Source: Gnetum montanum (lineage: Eukaryota; Streptophyta; Gnetopsida; Gnetales; Gnetaceae). Taken from it: 55,115 bases of DNA. The stretch is taken from positions 322,729 to 377,843 of the forward strand of contig MNCI01021382.1 in the NCBI GenBank assembly GCA_015680685.1. The letters are read 5' to 3'. The notes under the pieces are model-generated. The model made no database searches, was not told the DNA's origin, and worked only from the letters and a program-made list of their open reading frames with translations. A program made the translations under genes and the position numbers. This document shows positions 1 to 11,501 of the stretch, in pieces (within the stretch, counting starts at the first letter, position 1; each line of letters begins with the position of its first letter).

Positions 1-566
1 CTTCCTGATATTTGATTGATGGCAGAATGGTGGAAAATCCAAGAAAAAGCATCCAAGCACCCAAGAGAATGGCCAACACAAATGCATTGAATCCCCTTGA
101 AATCACACCCTTTTCATCCTTTGAGTCTTTCCTTTATTTGAAAAATACCTAGCCACCAATTTATTAACAAGTTTGCTTAGAAAAAAGGGACTGTACAGTT
201 CCAAGCCAAAGGAGACCATAGAGTTGTATGGATGAGTGGAGAGCGTGGACTCATTGCCTATTTTACCAAAAGAACCATACCTTAATATTAGCATCATAAT
301 TCAAAGGTAAAAACCAAACATTAGTAATCAATATGATATAATTCAATCCACCATCATGAGCACTTATTGGATGATGAAGAAAGGTAAATCAAGCAAACAA
401 AGAAATAGTAAAAATATGAACGATGGTGTAAAACAAAAATAAAAAAAGTTGAAAAAATGTGTAAAAAAAAAATTCAAAAAGAATTGAGGGCCTAGAATGG
501 TTAGCATAGGTGGCCATCTCCCCCACGACTGAGTTGGAAGGAGGAGATCCAAAATAGTAAGCAAGG
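1..566 (-). other. E1 3' non-coding region (partial)
   Basis: This lies downstream of the pol stop in E1 and aligns by eye with 40450-40990 of E4, sharing phrases such as 'aatccccttgaa' and 'ccatagag'. No credible ORF is present. At 512-530 the minus strand carries the purine run GTCGTGGGGGAGATGG, which recurs at the pol end of every element here. Confidence 0.7.
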
Positions 567-2970
567 TTATCCATCAATAGGGGTAGCATGTGTACTGGCT
601 ATCTTAAGCTCATAGAAAGGTTTGGTTTGTTGCACGTTGACCAACAGCTTCTTGTCTAGGCTCCCATTTTTGTATATTGTCATGGCCCCTGGAGGAAAAG
701 TTGCATAAATAATATAAGGTCCTTCCCACAGTGTTTGAAATTTAGTACGTTGTGGCACATGTGTGGAATTCCAGTAGAGAACCTTATCTCCCAGTTGATA
801 TTTAACTTTCCTAATCCTTAGGTCATGATGTTGTTTATTGAATGCCTTGTGCAATTCAATAGATGACAAGGTAGCTAGTCGATTTTCATCTAGCAAGTTA
901 AGGGTTACTAACCACTATTTCTGTGCTAGATCAAGGTCAAGGTTGAGGTCACATGCCATGGATAGTGTACAGAGCTTAGTTTGAATGGGAAGCATTGGTA
1001 ATTTACCATACACTATCTCATAGGGAGAGTAGCCTGTAGGGAGTTTCCATGTGGAGCAGTAGGCCCAAAGAGCATCATTCAGTTTAGTGCTCTAGTCTCA
1101 CCTAAACTTGCTAACAGTTCTTGTCGATATCTTCGTAATCTCCTTATTGGTAACTTCAGCTTGGCCATTCGCTTGGCAGTGGTATGGTGTTGTCAGTTTG
1201 TGTTTAACCCCTAAGCATTGCATTAATTTCTAAAAAGTTGCACTTGTGAAGTGTGTACCATTGTCTGAAATAAGTGCACGAGGCACACCAAACCTATTTA
1301 TCATTTTTTTTTTGAACAAATCATGTAGCTGTAGATGATGTACAATCCTTAACAGTAGCTTCTTCTGCAAATTTTGTAAGGTAATTAATAGTAACAATAA
1401 TATAAGCTTTTCCATTGGACATTGGTGTAATTCGCCCCATAAAATTAATTCCCCAAATGTCGAAGGGTTCTAAAGGTTGGATCCATTGTTGTGGACCCTC
1501 CATTCTAGCAGTCATTCCCCCATCACGTTGATAGTGCTAACAAGATTGGACGAAATGATGGGCATCTTGAAACAATGTAGGCCAATAATATCTTGCAAGT
1601 AAGATCTTGATGGTCATTCATCTCCCAACATAATGACCCCCATAAGGACCCTCATGAGCATCTTGGAGAACTTGTAGTTGATCTATATTGGGAACACACC
1701 ATCGAACCAAGCCATTGGGACACACTTTAAAGTTACCCATTGATCTCCATAAAGTACTTGGCTTAGTGAAGAAACTGTTGTTTCTTCTTAAGGTTTAACT
1801 CTTGTGGTATTTGTTGGGTGAGGAGATAGGTAAGAATGCTACTATACCAATTTGTCTCCATGGGTGATTGATTATTCACTACACCAATAAAGAGGAATTC
1901 ATCTGGGAAATAATCAGAAATTGGATACTCATCCTCTTTGTTGTCCCATCACAACCGAGATAAATGATCAGCAACTACATTTTCGGTGCCTTTACGACCG
2001 ATCATTGTAAGATCGAACTCTTGTAAGATTACAAGCCATCGTATGATACAAGGGCTTACCATTGGCTTATTCATGAGGAACTAAATTTCACTATGATCGG
2101 TATGTACATATACTTTATATCCTAATACATAGTGTCTAAACTTTTCTAGTGCAAACACTACAGCCATTAATTCTTTCTTTGTGGTAGTGGAGTTAAGTTG
2201 TGCACCAGCGATACTTCTACTTGCACAATGGATGTAATAAGGATGCTTCTGGTCATCTAACTGTGTAAGTATGGCTTCTAAGGCATAGTTGGATGCATCA
2301 GTCATGATGTGGAATGGTTTGGACTAGTCAGGAGCTTGTAGAATGGGTGTTTCTACTAGCTTTTATTTTAGAAGTTAGAAAGCTAGTTCGCATTCCTTGA
2401 TCCATTCGAAAGGTACGTCTTTTTTCATTAATTCCACCAATAGTTTGGCAACCTTGAAAAAGTTCTCAATAAATCTCCTATAGTAGCTAGTGTGTCCAAG
2501 GAATGACCAAATATCTTTAACAGTTTCTGGTTGATGGGTAATTCCTTGGATAACTTTGATTTTCTTGGGGTCTACCTCTATCGCTGTGTGTGAGATTTTG
2601 TGCCCTAGTACTACGCCTTCTTGGACCATTAAATGGCTTTTCTGCTAGTTGAGCCTGAAATTGGTTTCTACACATCTTTTTAACACTTGCTCTAACCGGT
2701 TCAAGGCTTGGTCAAAGTTTGCTCCATAAGTGGAGAAGTCATCCATAAAGACCTCTACACCATTTCCTATTTACTGTTAGAATATGCTTAACACTAATCA
2801 TTGAAACGTTGCAGGGGCATTACACAAGCCAAACGGCATCTATTTGTATTCAAATGTTCCCCAAGGACTAGTGAACATAGTCTTGGCTTGGTCTTCTGGG
2901 ACTATTTATATTTGGTTATATCCGCTATATCCATCCAGAAAACTGTAATAGCGATGCCCTGTAATACGTT
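567..2970 (-). pseudogene. pol: E1 pol remnant: RT palm, RNase H, integrase
   Basis: Read on the minus strand from about 2970 to the stop at 567. The RT fragment starts in the palm and keeps FMDDFSTYG near 2735-2760. It is followed by the stretch 'GHKISHTAIEVDPKKIKVIQ' and 'FLGHTSYYRRFIENF', typical of gypsy RT thumb/connection. RNase H starts at TDAS (about 2300) and has YYIHCASRSI and 'KKELMAVVFALEKFRHY'. Integrase shows a decayed H2C2 finger (about 1570-1690), GINFMGRITP, SDNGTHF (about 1270), and a C-terminal KFQTLWEGPYII segment with no chromodomain. RT N-terminus and protease are deleted. There are several in-frame stops, mostly TAG, so this is non-functional. Confidence 0.88.
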
Positions 2971-4928
2971 AAGGGTAGGTGGAACTGTTGTGGGTTACCT
3001 TGAGGATAAGGTAACCTTTAGGGTATTTACCATTTGTTCAATCGTGGGTTGAGTGCATACACCCCAGACTCTTGTAGATGTGAGATTACATGGTAACATA
3101 CCTTAGGATGGTCATATTGACATATCTCGCATCCGCTATCATTGTCTGTTTCCAAATCCACAACCTCTTCAATGATGGCAACTTTGCCCTTACCCTTGCT
3201 ACGTGCATGTTCAGCTTCTCTCTTTTTTCTTTTCTCACTACCTTGCTCTCTAGACTCCTCTACTATTTTAAGAACAGTTTGAAATCTATTGTCTATGGAA
3301 TCCCACATTTAGTCTACCTTTGCCGATACTTTTGATGTCAACTTTTGGATAGGAAAATTTTTCTTATTCACCATCTCTTCGAGTGGTAACTCTTCTTCAT
3401 CCTCACAAAATCTTACTCCCCTTTTCCGGAGGGAAGGATCTCTATTATACTCTTCTACACTTTCTCTCTTCCATAGTTCACCTTCTTCCTTAGCAGCTTG
3501 CTCCAATAGTCTTTGAATTTGATGGGACCTAAGCTCGGATAGTCTTCCTTGGGCATAAGTCCCAAGGGTTCTTCGCATTTCACGCCTAAACCCATCTATG
3601 AGATGGCACAATTCATCCCTTTGCAAATAACCATGGCCAGGACAACGATGTAATAATGCATAGTATCAGCCCATGGCTGCATCCAAGGGTTCATGTCCTC
3701 CTTGTTTCCAATGTTGGATTTACTTTCACAGGTTGGACACTCGGAAGTACATTTGGTACTTATCATTGAACAATTCTAACATGGTACTCCACCTACGAAT
3801 GGATTTCGGTTCTAAGGATCGGTACCAACTTTTTACTTCTTTAACTAGTGTTCGCTGGAACAGCTTAAGTTTTTGCCACTTGTTCTCTATGTTTTGTAAG
3901 GCACATGCATCATGGAATGCTTGTAAGTGATTCTAAGGATCAGCATTGTATCCCCCTTCAAATCATGGGATGTTGTTCATATCTAATCTCTTGATTCATA
4001 TCATGGGACAGCATCAGTTATGTCTAACATACTTCGAGTAGCGAGTAGGGGTTCATCGTGATTGTCTCGTCCATGGCGTCTATGATGCCTACGTTGTTCC
4101 CTACTCTCCCTTCTTCTATGTTATGATTCTCTAGAGTGTCCTCGTCCCCTTTCCTGGCTATTTCGTTTATGACTTCCACTTTGCCTACCTTTATCCCCAT
4201 GATCTTTTTCTTTATGACTATGTCCGGATACTGAAGAAGAGTGTGAAGGATATGATGAAGGTGAAGAAGAAGGAGAACTGTCACCATGATGATGTCTACT
4301 ACCTTCTCTTCGACAATCTTGGCCTTGATCGCAATTACGATCAGAATGTCCATCTTTATCATGTGTCCATGTCCCTTTTTCGAACCCTTTGTGCTCGTGG
4401 GTATGAGAACCTGGGTTATGAATAGTGAAATGAAGGTTCTGATACACAACCCCCTTTAGCCAAAGTCAAGGGGAGGAACATTGTTGTGTGGGCAACTGCC
4501 TGAGGTAGGTTCACCACCCTCATTTTCGCTTAAGACATGTGGGACATCCTAGGACCACTTACCCTTCAAAGACTTATGATATCTCTCTAGTTGCAAGTCC
4601 CTTTGATGTTGTGCCTCCATGGGATAGTATTTTCTTGAGTCATGGTCTTGCACAACGTATTTTGCATGTAAGTGCTGCATGCCAATTCATGTGAGAGCAC
4701 AAAGAAGCATGCTTGGGACTGAACGATCGGGAGGTAACATTATGTTACCTTCTAAGTCTTGCCAACACAGTTGTTCATCTTGATGAAGGTTAAAGGTGAA
4801 GTATGGTATATACTCATCCGGATGAATATATACATCTCGAAACTGTTGAGGGACTAGTGATTACGCCACTGATTGTTTCCTGTTTCAAACCTAGGCAGTG
4901 AAGCGCTTTCATACAAAGAAGAAGACAT
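2971..4928 (-). pseudogene. gag: E1 gag remnant
   Basis: Begins at an ATG on the minus strand at 4928 (MSSS, as in E2 and E4), about 115 bp inside the primer site. In order: a decayed N-terminal part, a Ser/His/Arg-rich low-complexity stretch (about 4120-4450), a retrotransposon-gag helical domain (about 3600-4000, decayed), a charged coiled region 'LLEQAAKEEGELWKRESVEE' (about 3480-3530), and a short zinc knuckle CEICQYDHPKVC near 3110, spaced C-X2-C-X3-H-X3-C. The Q/P/Y-rich tail seen in the other elements is lost at the deletion junction near 2970. Several stops and shifts make it a pseudogene. Confidence 0.85.
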
Positions 4929-5043
4929 ACTTGTCTGTTCAGTGTGCAATGTATTCTTGTTTTCATTTTTTCAACCTACCCTAAGGGTTCATTCCAACGA
5001 TGTGAATGATTTCCTAAGTTCTAATTAGCGCACAAACAACTAA

Positions 5044-5062
5044 GTCCTCAGCAATGGCGCTA
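5044..5062 (-). promoter_or_regulatory. E1 primer-binding site (tRNA-Asp type)
   Basis: The minus strand reads TAGCGCCATTGCTGAGGAC one base inside the 5' LTR. This matches the complement of the plant tRNA-Asp 3' end (TGGCGCCGTTGCCGGGGA) with decay, including TGG to TAG at its start. Confidence 0.82.
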
Positions 5063-5063
5063 A

Positions 5064-5879
5064 TGATGAGTGGCAAGGTATCCCTATGCTCAACCATACG
5101 AATACGAGTGTACATGCACGATCCGATCGAATTCCAAGGACTAAGTGCTTATGCGCCTTTGTGAAACAAGGATGGGTTAGTTGATCGTTGTCTTCCCAAA
5201 CTTACTTGTATGTCATGATTGTATGGTTAAGTAAGCTTCAGGCATGTGATTTTTATATCTTTTATGTTTTTATGTTCTACTACTAATAAGGGGGGAGAGA
5301 GAGAGATAACTAAGTGACTAATTTAACTTAACTACTCATTGACTAAATTCTAACGAATCCTAACATCAACATTCATTCCCACTTACCATACACATCCTGA
5401 ACCATTGCAACACTACTAGGGTTACCAAATGCTAATTGTTACTGGGTTACAAAGCGTTACACACATGCTCGAAGCAGTCGTACTAAGTGTGCTTACTTAG
5501 AAGAGTTGTAGGGTGAGAGAGAATCATTAATTAACTAAGAAAGCATTTAATAACATCAATTAACACTAATTAATCTATATTGGATGCTGCAAGGTTTATC
5601 ATAAAGTTCATCTTTATTGCCGTACACAAGGTGTGCTCAAGTACACAATGCTCGAATAAAGATCTATTCACTTTATGACTCCTACTATGGGCAAGCAGAA
5701 ATAATTCTAACTCTAGGGGGGGAGAAAAGGCAAGAGTTTGGCTAAGGGTCTAACTATCTATTGCAAAACCAAGGGCTTTATAGGCAAGAAGGCAAGTCCC
5801 GATATCAAGTATCCGACATCGCATGGTAGGCTCCGATATCATGGATGCAATATTGCTGTTACAATATCGCGGTTCATTA
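5064..5879 (-). repeat. E1 5' LTR
   Basis: About 816 bp. It starts TGATGAG on the plus strand and ends in a decayed TTCATTA. It is similar along its length to the E4 LTR (44374-45155). It contains the shared poly(A)-signal segment (plus strand 'catctttattgc', minus AATAAA) and a TATA-like box (minus CTATAAAGCCC near 5770-5780), with repeated GATATC motifs upstream. Transcription from it would run left, away from the lectin gene. Confidence 0.85.
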
Positions 5880-6550
5880 GGGGGCATGGGGTGGGGGGTA
5901 TGGAGTGAAAAGCGATGCGGGTTACCAGGCTAAGATCTATACCACTAAGCTAGCACCTCCTTGTGAACCTAATAATAAGACCCTTGATTTCAAAGTTTTA
6001 AATCATAGATTTAATTGTGGTGAGTGGACAATGTTAAGTTATAAAGTTCTAATTAGATTATATATATTGGGTATACCCCATCCACACCACTTTAATAATT
6101 ATTCTTTCATGTTGCAACCCCCTAGCCTCCCTACTTATATGCTATCCAAGGGCATGTTGTCAGTAGATGGTACAAAGATACTAGAAACATGGTAAATTTT
6201 CAAGCCTGAATTTTTTTGGGATGAGGTTAACTTAAGTAAATGATATCCCTACTAATTCTCAAAGAAAAACAAACTACCATCGAAATTCTTTGTCATATAC
6301 TTATCAAATTGTACCATTATTAGGAAAGCGTGCGCTGCATTCAATTTTTCTCGGAAGAAAGAGTGGGGCACCAGAGGGTTTAGTCTGTTAGGGGGACGGC
6401 GTGCATGGCGCCCACAGGAGTCCAAGAAACGAACGAGGGCCATAAAAAGCCATAACAGAAAACCCAAATAAAACAAGAAACCAAACCACAGTGAAGAAGC
6501 ACACGGCGGCAGCAGAGAGAAGAATAAAGAGATAAAGAAAGAAGCCGAAG
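5880..6550. other. Spacer upstream of the lectin gene
   Basis: Apparently unique sequence between E1 and the lectin start codon. No element end or protein homology is recognised. An ORF of 96 codons (5905-6195) has no family-like features and is probably chance. A purine-rich stretch (about 6515-6550) directly before the ATG resembles a plant 5' UTR. Confidence 0.5.
6441..6450 (+). promoter_or_regulatory. Possible TATA box of the lectin gene
   Basis: CATAAAAAGC lies about 105 bp upstream of the ATG, a reasonable distance for a TATA box plus short leader. It is the best candidate close to the gene; TATATATT near 6060 is much further away. This is inference from position only. Confidence 0.35.
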
Positions 6551-7069
6551 ATGATGGGAAGCAACAGCAAAAGCAAAGCAATGGCAATGGCGGTAATGGT
6601 GGTGGTGGTGATGGCATTGGTAGCGGCCATGGCGAAGGCACAGTTGGTGTTGCAGGACAAGGTAAAACTGGTGTCCAAGAGCAATGGCAGGTGTTTAGGT
6701 CTCTTACAGCCGGGTCAGCTGCATGTGAGGACACAAACCTGCGACGACGCCAATGTGTATCAGAGATGGAAAAGGAAGCAGTGGACCAGTTACAATTCGC
6801 CTTTCGTGTTCGTGAACGAAGGCACTGTTCAGGCGCTCCAGATCTATTCCTTAATAGTGCAAGTGACAGACGACACGATCGATTACCGCAGCCCCTACAA
6901 TGCCTCCCTTGCTTGGACCATCTCCAACAATGACGATGGTTCGCAAACCATCCGCACCGCTGAATATGACCACCGCATTTTGACTAATGAAATCGACGAT
7001 ATACAATCTTTCAGCTATGTCTTTCGTGACTTAGATACTCAGAAATGGGACATTCAGGTCTTGACATGA
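6551..7069 (+). CDS. Secreted ricin-B-type (beta-trefoil) lectin-like protein
   Basis: Intact single-exon ORF of 172 codons, and the only convincing host gene here. Residues 3-9 are polar/basic, 10-28 form a hydrophobic core rich in Ala, Met and Val, and AKA at 28-30 is a plausible signal-peptidase site, so export is expected. The mature part of about 140 residues fits one ricin-B domain. It has K-L-V-S-K-S-N-G-R-C-L-G (39-50), Cys48 and Cys64 that could pair, QRW at 71-73 and QKW at 164-166, two of the three QxW motifs of this fold. AW at 121-122 may mark the degraded third repeat. NAS at 117-119 is a possible N-glycosylation site. The family commonly binds sugars; the ligand cannot be read here. 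No enzyme chain is attached, so this is a lone lectin-type domain rather than a two-chain toxin. Two ATGs (6551, 6554) start it; the first was chosen. Codon use and GC are unlike the AT-rich surroundings. A non-lectin beta-trefoil is possible. Confidence 0.8.
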   Translation: MMGSNSKSKAMAMAVMVVVVMALVAAMAKAQLVLQDKVKLVSKSNGRCLGLLQPGQLHVRTQTCDDANVYQRWKRKQWTSYNSPFVFVNEGTVQALQIYSLIVQVTDDTIDYRSPYNASLAWTISNNDDGSQTIRTAEYDHRILTNEIDDIQSFSYVFRDLDTQKWDIQVLT

Positions 7070-7179
7070 AATGATTCATGTCCACCATTGTCCCAACTCC
7101 TCCTCCTTTCTGTTTCTCCCTCCTTCACTCAAATGTCTGCGTCTCCCTCCCTTGAATGTGTGTTGGGTTTGGTTAAAAT

Positions 7180-7185
7180 AATAAA
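7180..7185 (+). terminator. Polyadenylation signal of the lectin gene
   Basis: AATAAA lies 111 bp after the stop codon, within an AT-rich stretch following a pyrimidine-rich 3' UTR. Confidence 0.6.
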
Positions 7186-8289
7186 ATTTCTTTTTCATTC
7201 CAGTGTAATTGTTAATCTGCGTCATTTGCAGCAATGATATGATGCTGTTGTTCATGGTACCAAATCGTTCTGAGCATGCTCTGCTTCTGACACAAGCTTA
7301 AAAACCGTAGAATCAAAGAGAATATTCGATGTTAACGGCAAAGTATAAAATTGAACCAAGTTGATTTCTGAAACTGAGAAAGCTTTTTTAAGCCCCAAGA
7401 CTTACAGATATCATGTTTTTATTATCATATTTTTATGAAAAATAAAAACAGATTTTACAAATTGACTAAGCAATAATGAGGTAACAAAAATAAATCAGAC
7501 GAGTTTTTTGTTGCACCATTATATCTTTTGTTGCACCATTATATCTTTTGTTGCACCATTATATCTTCATCTCAAATTGTTAGTGAGAGTTTAAAAAAAA
7601 AACACACACATACAACTCATCTTTAAGGGCTCTTCACTGCACAACCTACAATTCTAAGATGCTTTGACCTTAGGTGAAGCTTGTTAATAGCACTTCCATA
7701 GATTGAAATAACAACCCCTTCTACATCTACATCTACATGTAGTTATTAGATTTAATGTGATGTAAATAAGATTGTCTCTTCTTTCTACATTAGACCACAA
7801 CTATGTTAAAACCTTTATTTTGATTGGCTACAAATATGCTTAGGATTTTACTGTACTTCATCCTAGAGATATTTCATTTTCTCAACCAAGGCATACATTA
7901 AAAATATCAACTACATTCCAATGAATCCTCTAGAACTACTTCAAATAATAGATCTTTCCTTGAGATATGTAAGCTATGAATAAATGTAATGAATTAGCAT
8001 AAGGCTTCTACTTTTAAAGTAATAAATCACATTGACATAATAACACTGACCGAGGTGTTGACTAATTAAGAAGAAGATTTTTTTTTTTTTTTCATTATTT
8101 CAATATTTTTCGAAAGTTTAGCATTAAGTCTAGGTCCTAAATAGCACATCTATACAAAAATTTGTTTTCTAACCTTCCCAACCTAAAGTTTTAGCTTTTG
8201 AAAGCATACAAATCCTTTGGAATCATCCACTATTTCTTTTATGCACTTTCTCCACATGTAATTGTTCTATAAATAAGACCTAAGTATTT
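7186..8289. other. AT-rich intergenic sequence
   Basis: No gene recognised. It contains the 20-bp tandem repeat listed separately, a short A-run followed by (CA)n near 7592-7608, CTACAT repeats near 7724-7738, and a T-run near 8075-8090. Confidence 0.5.
7506..7565 (+). repeat. Tandem repeat, 20 bp x 3
   Basis: Three perfect head-to-tail copies of TTTTGTTGCACCATTATATC. It lies about 440 bp after the lectin stop codon. Perfect identity suggests recent expansion. Confidence 0.95.
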
Positions 8290-9330
8290 TTTAAAAAAAA
8301 CCTACTATTTGTACATTGGTACCTACAAAATGAAAGTTATAATAGGTATTTCTTGTACTTTAGACATTAAATCTAATTTTACAAAGACCACATGAAGGAC
8401 AATAACTTTCTAAAAATTGCAATATATTTTTCATACCTACTATTCTAGTGGGGATCAAGGTAGCATCATTTATATACAAAAAAAAATTTCACTATTTAGG
8501 ATCCAATTTTGATAGTGTGAGTATCTTGCTCATTACATAACCATTTCTGCATTTCATTTGTAAATATACCAAAGAGAGTTGGAGAAAGTGGATAACCTTG
8601 CTCAACTCCAATTTTTCTCTAGAATTAAAATTTTTTTCTATGGATTGTTATTTGTAATTTTAATAATCACTTCCTCAAACAATCTTTGAGTTGATGTAAT
8701 CAATTTTGAAGGGAAGCCAATTTTATGCAACTGCAACCATAGTTTTGTATGAACTATTAAACCATATGCTTTTGTAAAATCAACAAAATAAATAAAAACT
8801 TTTTTGTTAGGCTTTTTTACATGCTCTATGTAGTAATTGAGAATATCTAAGTGATCAATGGTGGAGTCATTTTGTCTTAAACCTACTTGACACCTTGCCT
8901 TAACTTGGTTAACTTAAGTCTAAGAACTAATTCTCTTTTCTAGCAAAGTGTTCAACAACTTAGCAAAAATATTACTTACAATATAGCCTTAATAGTTTTC
9001 TAATGTTGATCTAATCCTTAATTGATTATTGAATTTAATATGTGGCAAATTTTTCTATGAATAGCAAGACCTACCTACATTAATAATTTTGTATATAAAT
9101 CATATAAATCTATACCTTTACAAGATTCTAGCTTTTTAATACCCTTTGAAACTTCCCCTAAAGTAAATTAAAGAGGTGCTTATTGTACAAAAGTAGTAGA
9201 ATTATCATTTCTCTTATAAAAAATTTATTATAACATGAGCAAATATTTTGAAAATAAATATTATATGATGAAGAGACTTTATAATGAAACACTACTAAAA
9301 CCATCTAGATAATGGTGTAAGCAAAATATT
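8290..9330 (-). pseudogene. LINE reverse transcriptase remnant, clade uncertain
   Basis: The minus strand, read with frame changes, gives non-LTR reverse transcriptase motifs in order. A decayed 'QVGFRQNDSTIDHLD' is near 8860-8900. FVDFTKAYGL (palm motif with catalytic Asp) is near 8765-8800. GVEQGYPLSPTLFGIF comes near 8560-8610. A decayed YINDATLI in place of YADD is near 8455-8480, followed by a leucine-rich helix. It is full of stops and frameshifts. The FVDF-K-A form differs from the DL-KAY-VPR form of the RTE copy nearby and from usual plant L1 elements, so it is a separate lineage. Boundaries are approximate. Confidence 0.7.
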
Positions 9331-9916
9331 CCTACTACTCCCTGATAAATTTTCTTCTCTTCATTTTAATCAAGCAATTGTATATCTTAACTAAATTTTT
9401 ATTTTTATTTCTTATGCACATTCTTAATATTTCAAATTAATATTTTTAAAAAAAATTTAAAGTTGCATCATTCAATTTGCAAATAATTAGAAAATTTTTG
9501 ATATATTTAAGCTTAATCATCTTGACTTCACAAGTCACCATTCAAGTTCAAATAAGGGAAAGATGCAAGTTAAAGCTATATCATGGAAGAAGCTATCCAA
9601 AAGGTTGCATCCATAACAAAAGTATAGACAGGATTTTTCACATAACAAATATGCATACTAAAATTAAAATTAAAAATTAATTGTCAAACTTGCATGTATG
9701 TATGAAACAAGGATCATCACCTGAAGTCATAATTCTCATCCCACTAAACAAGGTTCTAGAAGGGTTGGTAGATGAGTGAAAGGCTAACCTCTTCAAGTGG
9801 TGATGCTTAGGCTCAAAACTAAGTCTTTGACTTGAGAAACAAGCACATTACCATTACTCTAAATGATAGTCCTTCAAACTTATATGTATATATGTAAGCA
9901 ATTTAAATGAAAAAGA
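9331..9916. other. AT-rich sequence without recognised gene
   Basis: No coding or repeat structure is recognised. A 67-codon ORF at 9477-9680 has no family-like features. Confidence 0.5.
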
Positions 9917-10597
9917 AAACATTATCATCATCATCCTAGCCTTGTCCCAACAAAATAGGTTGGCTACATGAGTCATTTTTCATCATTTGACTCTATGAAG
10001 AGTTAGAAATTCATTTATTTGCAGTTTTTTCAAATTATCTTCAATCATTTTTCCTATCTCTTCTTTGGTCTTCCTTTCAATGTGTTTTTGAAATAGTGAT
10101 GTAGTAACCTTTGTTTATAGGCTCATTGTTTGTTCTTCTTTGCATATGTCTAAACCATCTAAGCTATCATTCTTGTATGTTATCTAAAATAGAAGCCACT
10201 TCAAGTCTTCCTCTAATGTTTATATTATATCATTTACCTATTCTATTAACATTCAACATCTATCAAAGTATTTCCACTTCTGCCACATTAATTTATTGTT
10301 CATGCCTCATTCATCTTGCCCAACATTTAGCACCATATAAAATAGCAAGCCTGATTGCTATCTTGTAAAATTTCTCCATCAATTTTATTGGTATTTTATT
10401 ATCACATAGAACACCACTAGTCTATCTCCATTTTGACCATCCTACTTCAATTTTATTTCTTATATCTTTATTAATTTTAGCATTAGATTAGAGGATTGAC
10501 CCTAGAAAATAAAATTGTTTGCAATAAGGGACTTTTTTTCATTGAATTATCACTTCTATTTCATCACTTTTTATATTGTTGTTAAATTTTTTTTTTT
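9917..10597 (-). pseudogene. RTE LINE, 3' third (piece C), ending in GATGATGAT tail
   Basis: The minus strand continues the ORF that breaks off at 23787: 'FNNNIKSDEIEVIIQ', 'FLGSIL', 'IRNKIEVGWSKW', 'KIPIKLMEKFYKIAIRLAIL YGAKCW' (about 10300-10580), then a decayed 'GHMQRR' and 'KEDQRRDRKN' (about 10020-10110), and THVA near the end. These match the conserved C-terminal part of plant RTE-type LINEs (KFYRTAIRPAMLYG, RGRPKKTW, HVADP). The end is a GATGATGATGATAATG tail at about 9917-9940, typical for the family. It is disrupted at 10597 by E2. Confidence 0.82.
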
Positions 10598-11481
10598 TGA
10601 TGAGTCACATATATTAGCTATGTCAATGAGGCCTTGTTGACATAGTCTTGTTGACTAGGCCTCATCTCATGAGTCAATGAGGCCCCGTCAACGTAGTGTC
10701 CACTTTTTGGCTATAAATACACACCTACCAGCCACATATATGACAACAAGATTTTAGTAGTAGTGAAGCTCTTGTAATTTGTTCATTTGAGAGTTAGAAT
10801 ATTTCTCTTTAGTGCCCACAGTAGGAGTCATTGAGTGTACAGATCTTTATTCAAGCATTGTTGTACCTGAGCACGACAGCATGTGTGGCAATAAAGATGA
10901 GCTTTTTGATAAACCATGCAGCATTCTAAATAGATTAAATATTTCCTTATGCATTTAATGTTTTTAATTATTTATTAAATGTTTTCTAGTAATTAAGCTA
11001 ATGAAGTAATTAAGTAAGATAAACCAGATAGATTAAACACATAAGTACGACCGCTTCGAGGCTAACACGTATTTGCTTGGTAATCCCAGCAGTGTTATTG
11101 CTTTGTATGCCCAATAGGGTAGTGCTTGGTAACCCAGCAATGGATACGTAGGTTCAGGACGTGTGCAGAAAGTGAAATTAGATGCTTATGTTAGGATTTC
11201 TTAGATACTAGTTAATTAGTTAATCTAATAACTTTTATCTCCCTTTAAACACCAAAATCATAAAATACAAAATGATAAAAATCATATGCCTCAATTACAC
11301 TTAACAATACCAGTGTGTTTCAGAAGTGTAATTGGAAAGACAACAAACAATCTTAAGGAAAGGTTCACTTTCTAGAAGACTAGTGCATTGGAAGCTATAA
11401 AGTCCATAGAATTCGACCAAATCATGCGTGAACACTTTGTGACTCGTATGGTTGGACGTAGGGGTACTTCGTTGCTCATCA
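10598..11481 (+). repeat. E2 5' LTR
   Basis: 884 bp, TGATGAG...CTCATCA. Three GAGGCC-type palindromic modules (10623-10690) precede TATAAATA at 10712-10719. AATAAA at 10890-10895 is the likely poly(A) signal, marking the R region. Confidence 0.93.
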
Positions 11482-11482
11482 T

Positions 11483-11501
11483 TGGCGTCATTGCCAGGAA
11501 C
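11483..11501 (+). promoter_or_regulatory. E2 primer-binding site (tRNA-Asp)
   Basis: TGGCGTCATTGCCAGGAAC starts one base after the LTR and matches the complement of the tRNA-Asp 3' end with four differences. Confidence 0.88.

Larger units (their letters stand above)
1..5879 (-). mobile_element. E1: Athila/Tat-like Ty3/gypsy LTR retrotransposon, left part outside window
   Basis: Minus-strand element read from its 5' LTR (5064-5879) through primer site, gag (to about 2971), a shortened pol (to 567) and part of the 3' region. The 3' LTR lies off the left edge. The order gag-RT-RNase H-integrase is the Ty3/gypsy order, and the tRNA-Asp primer site and FMDD box fit the Athila/Tat branch. Many stops make it non-coding. 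Compared with E3, about 1.8 kb is missing between the gag zinc-finger region and the RT palm (junction near 2970), so the gag tail, protease and RT N-terminus are gone. The base after the LTR starts GGGGG, a possible target duplication whose partner cannot be seen. Confidence 0.88.

Noticed and set aside
5044-5062. tRNA-like sequence
   Set aside because: Only 18-19 bases match tRNA-Asp and they adjoin an LTR, so this is a primer-binding site, not a tRNA gene.
5905-6195. 96-codon ORF between E1 and the lectin gene
   Set aside because: No recognisable domain and no related frame elsewhere in the window; probably chance.
6252-6734. 160-codon minus-strand ORF overlapping the lectin start
   Set aside because: It is antisense to the signal-peptide coding part and its hydrophobic Ser/Leu/Pro composition is the complement of the Ala/Met/Val-rich signal; no family features.
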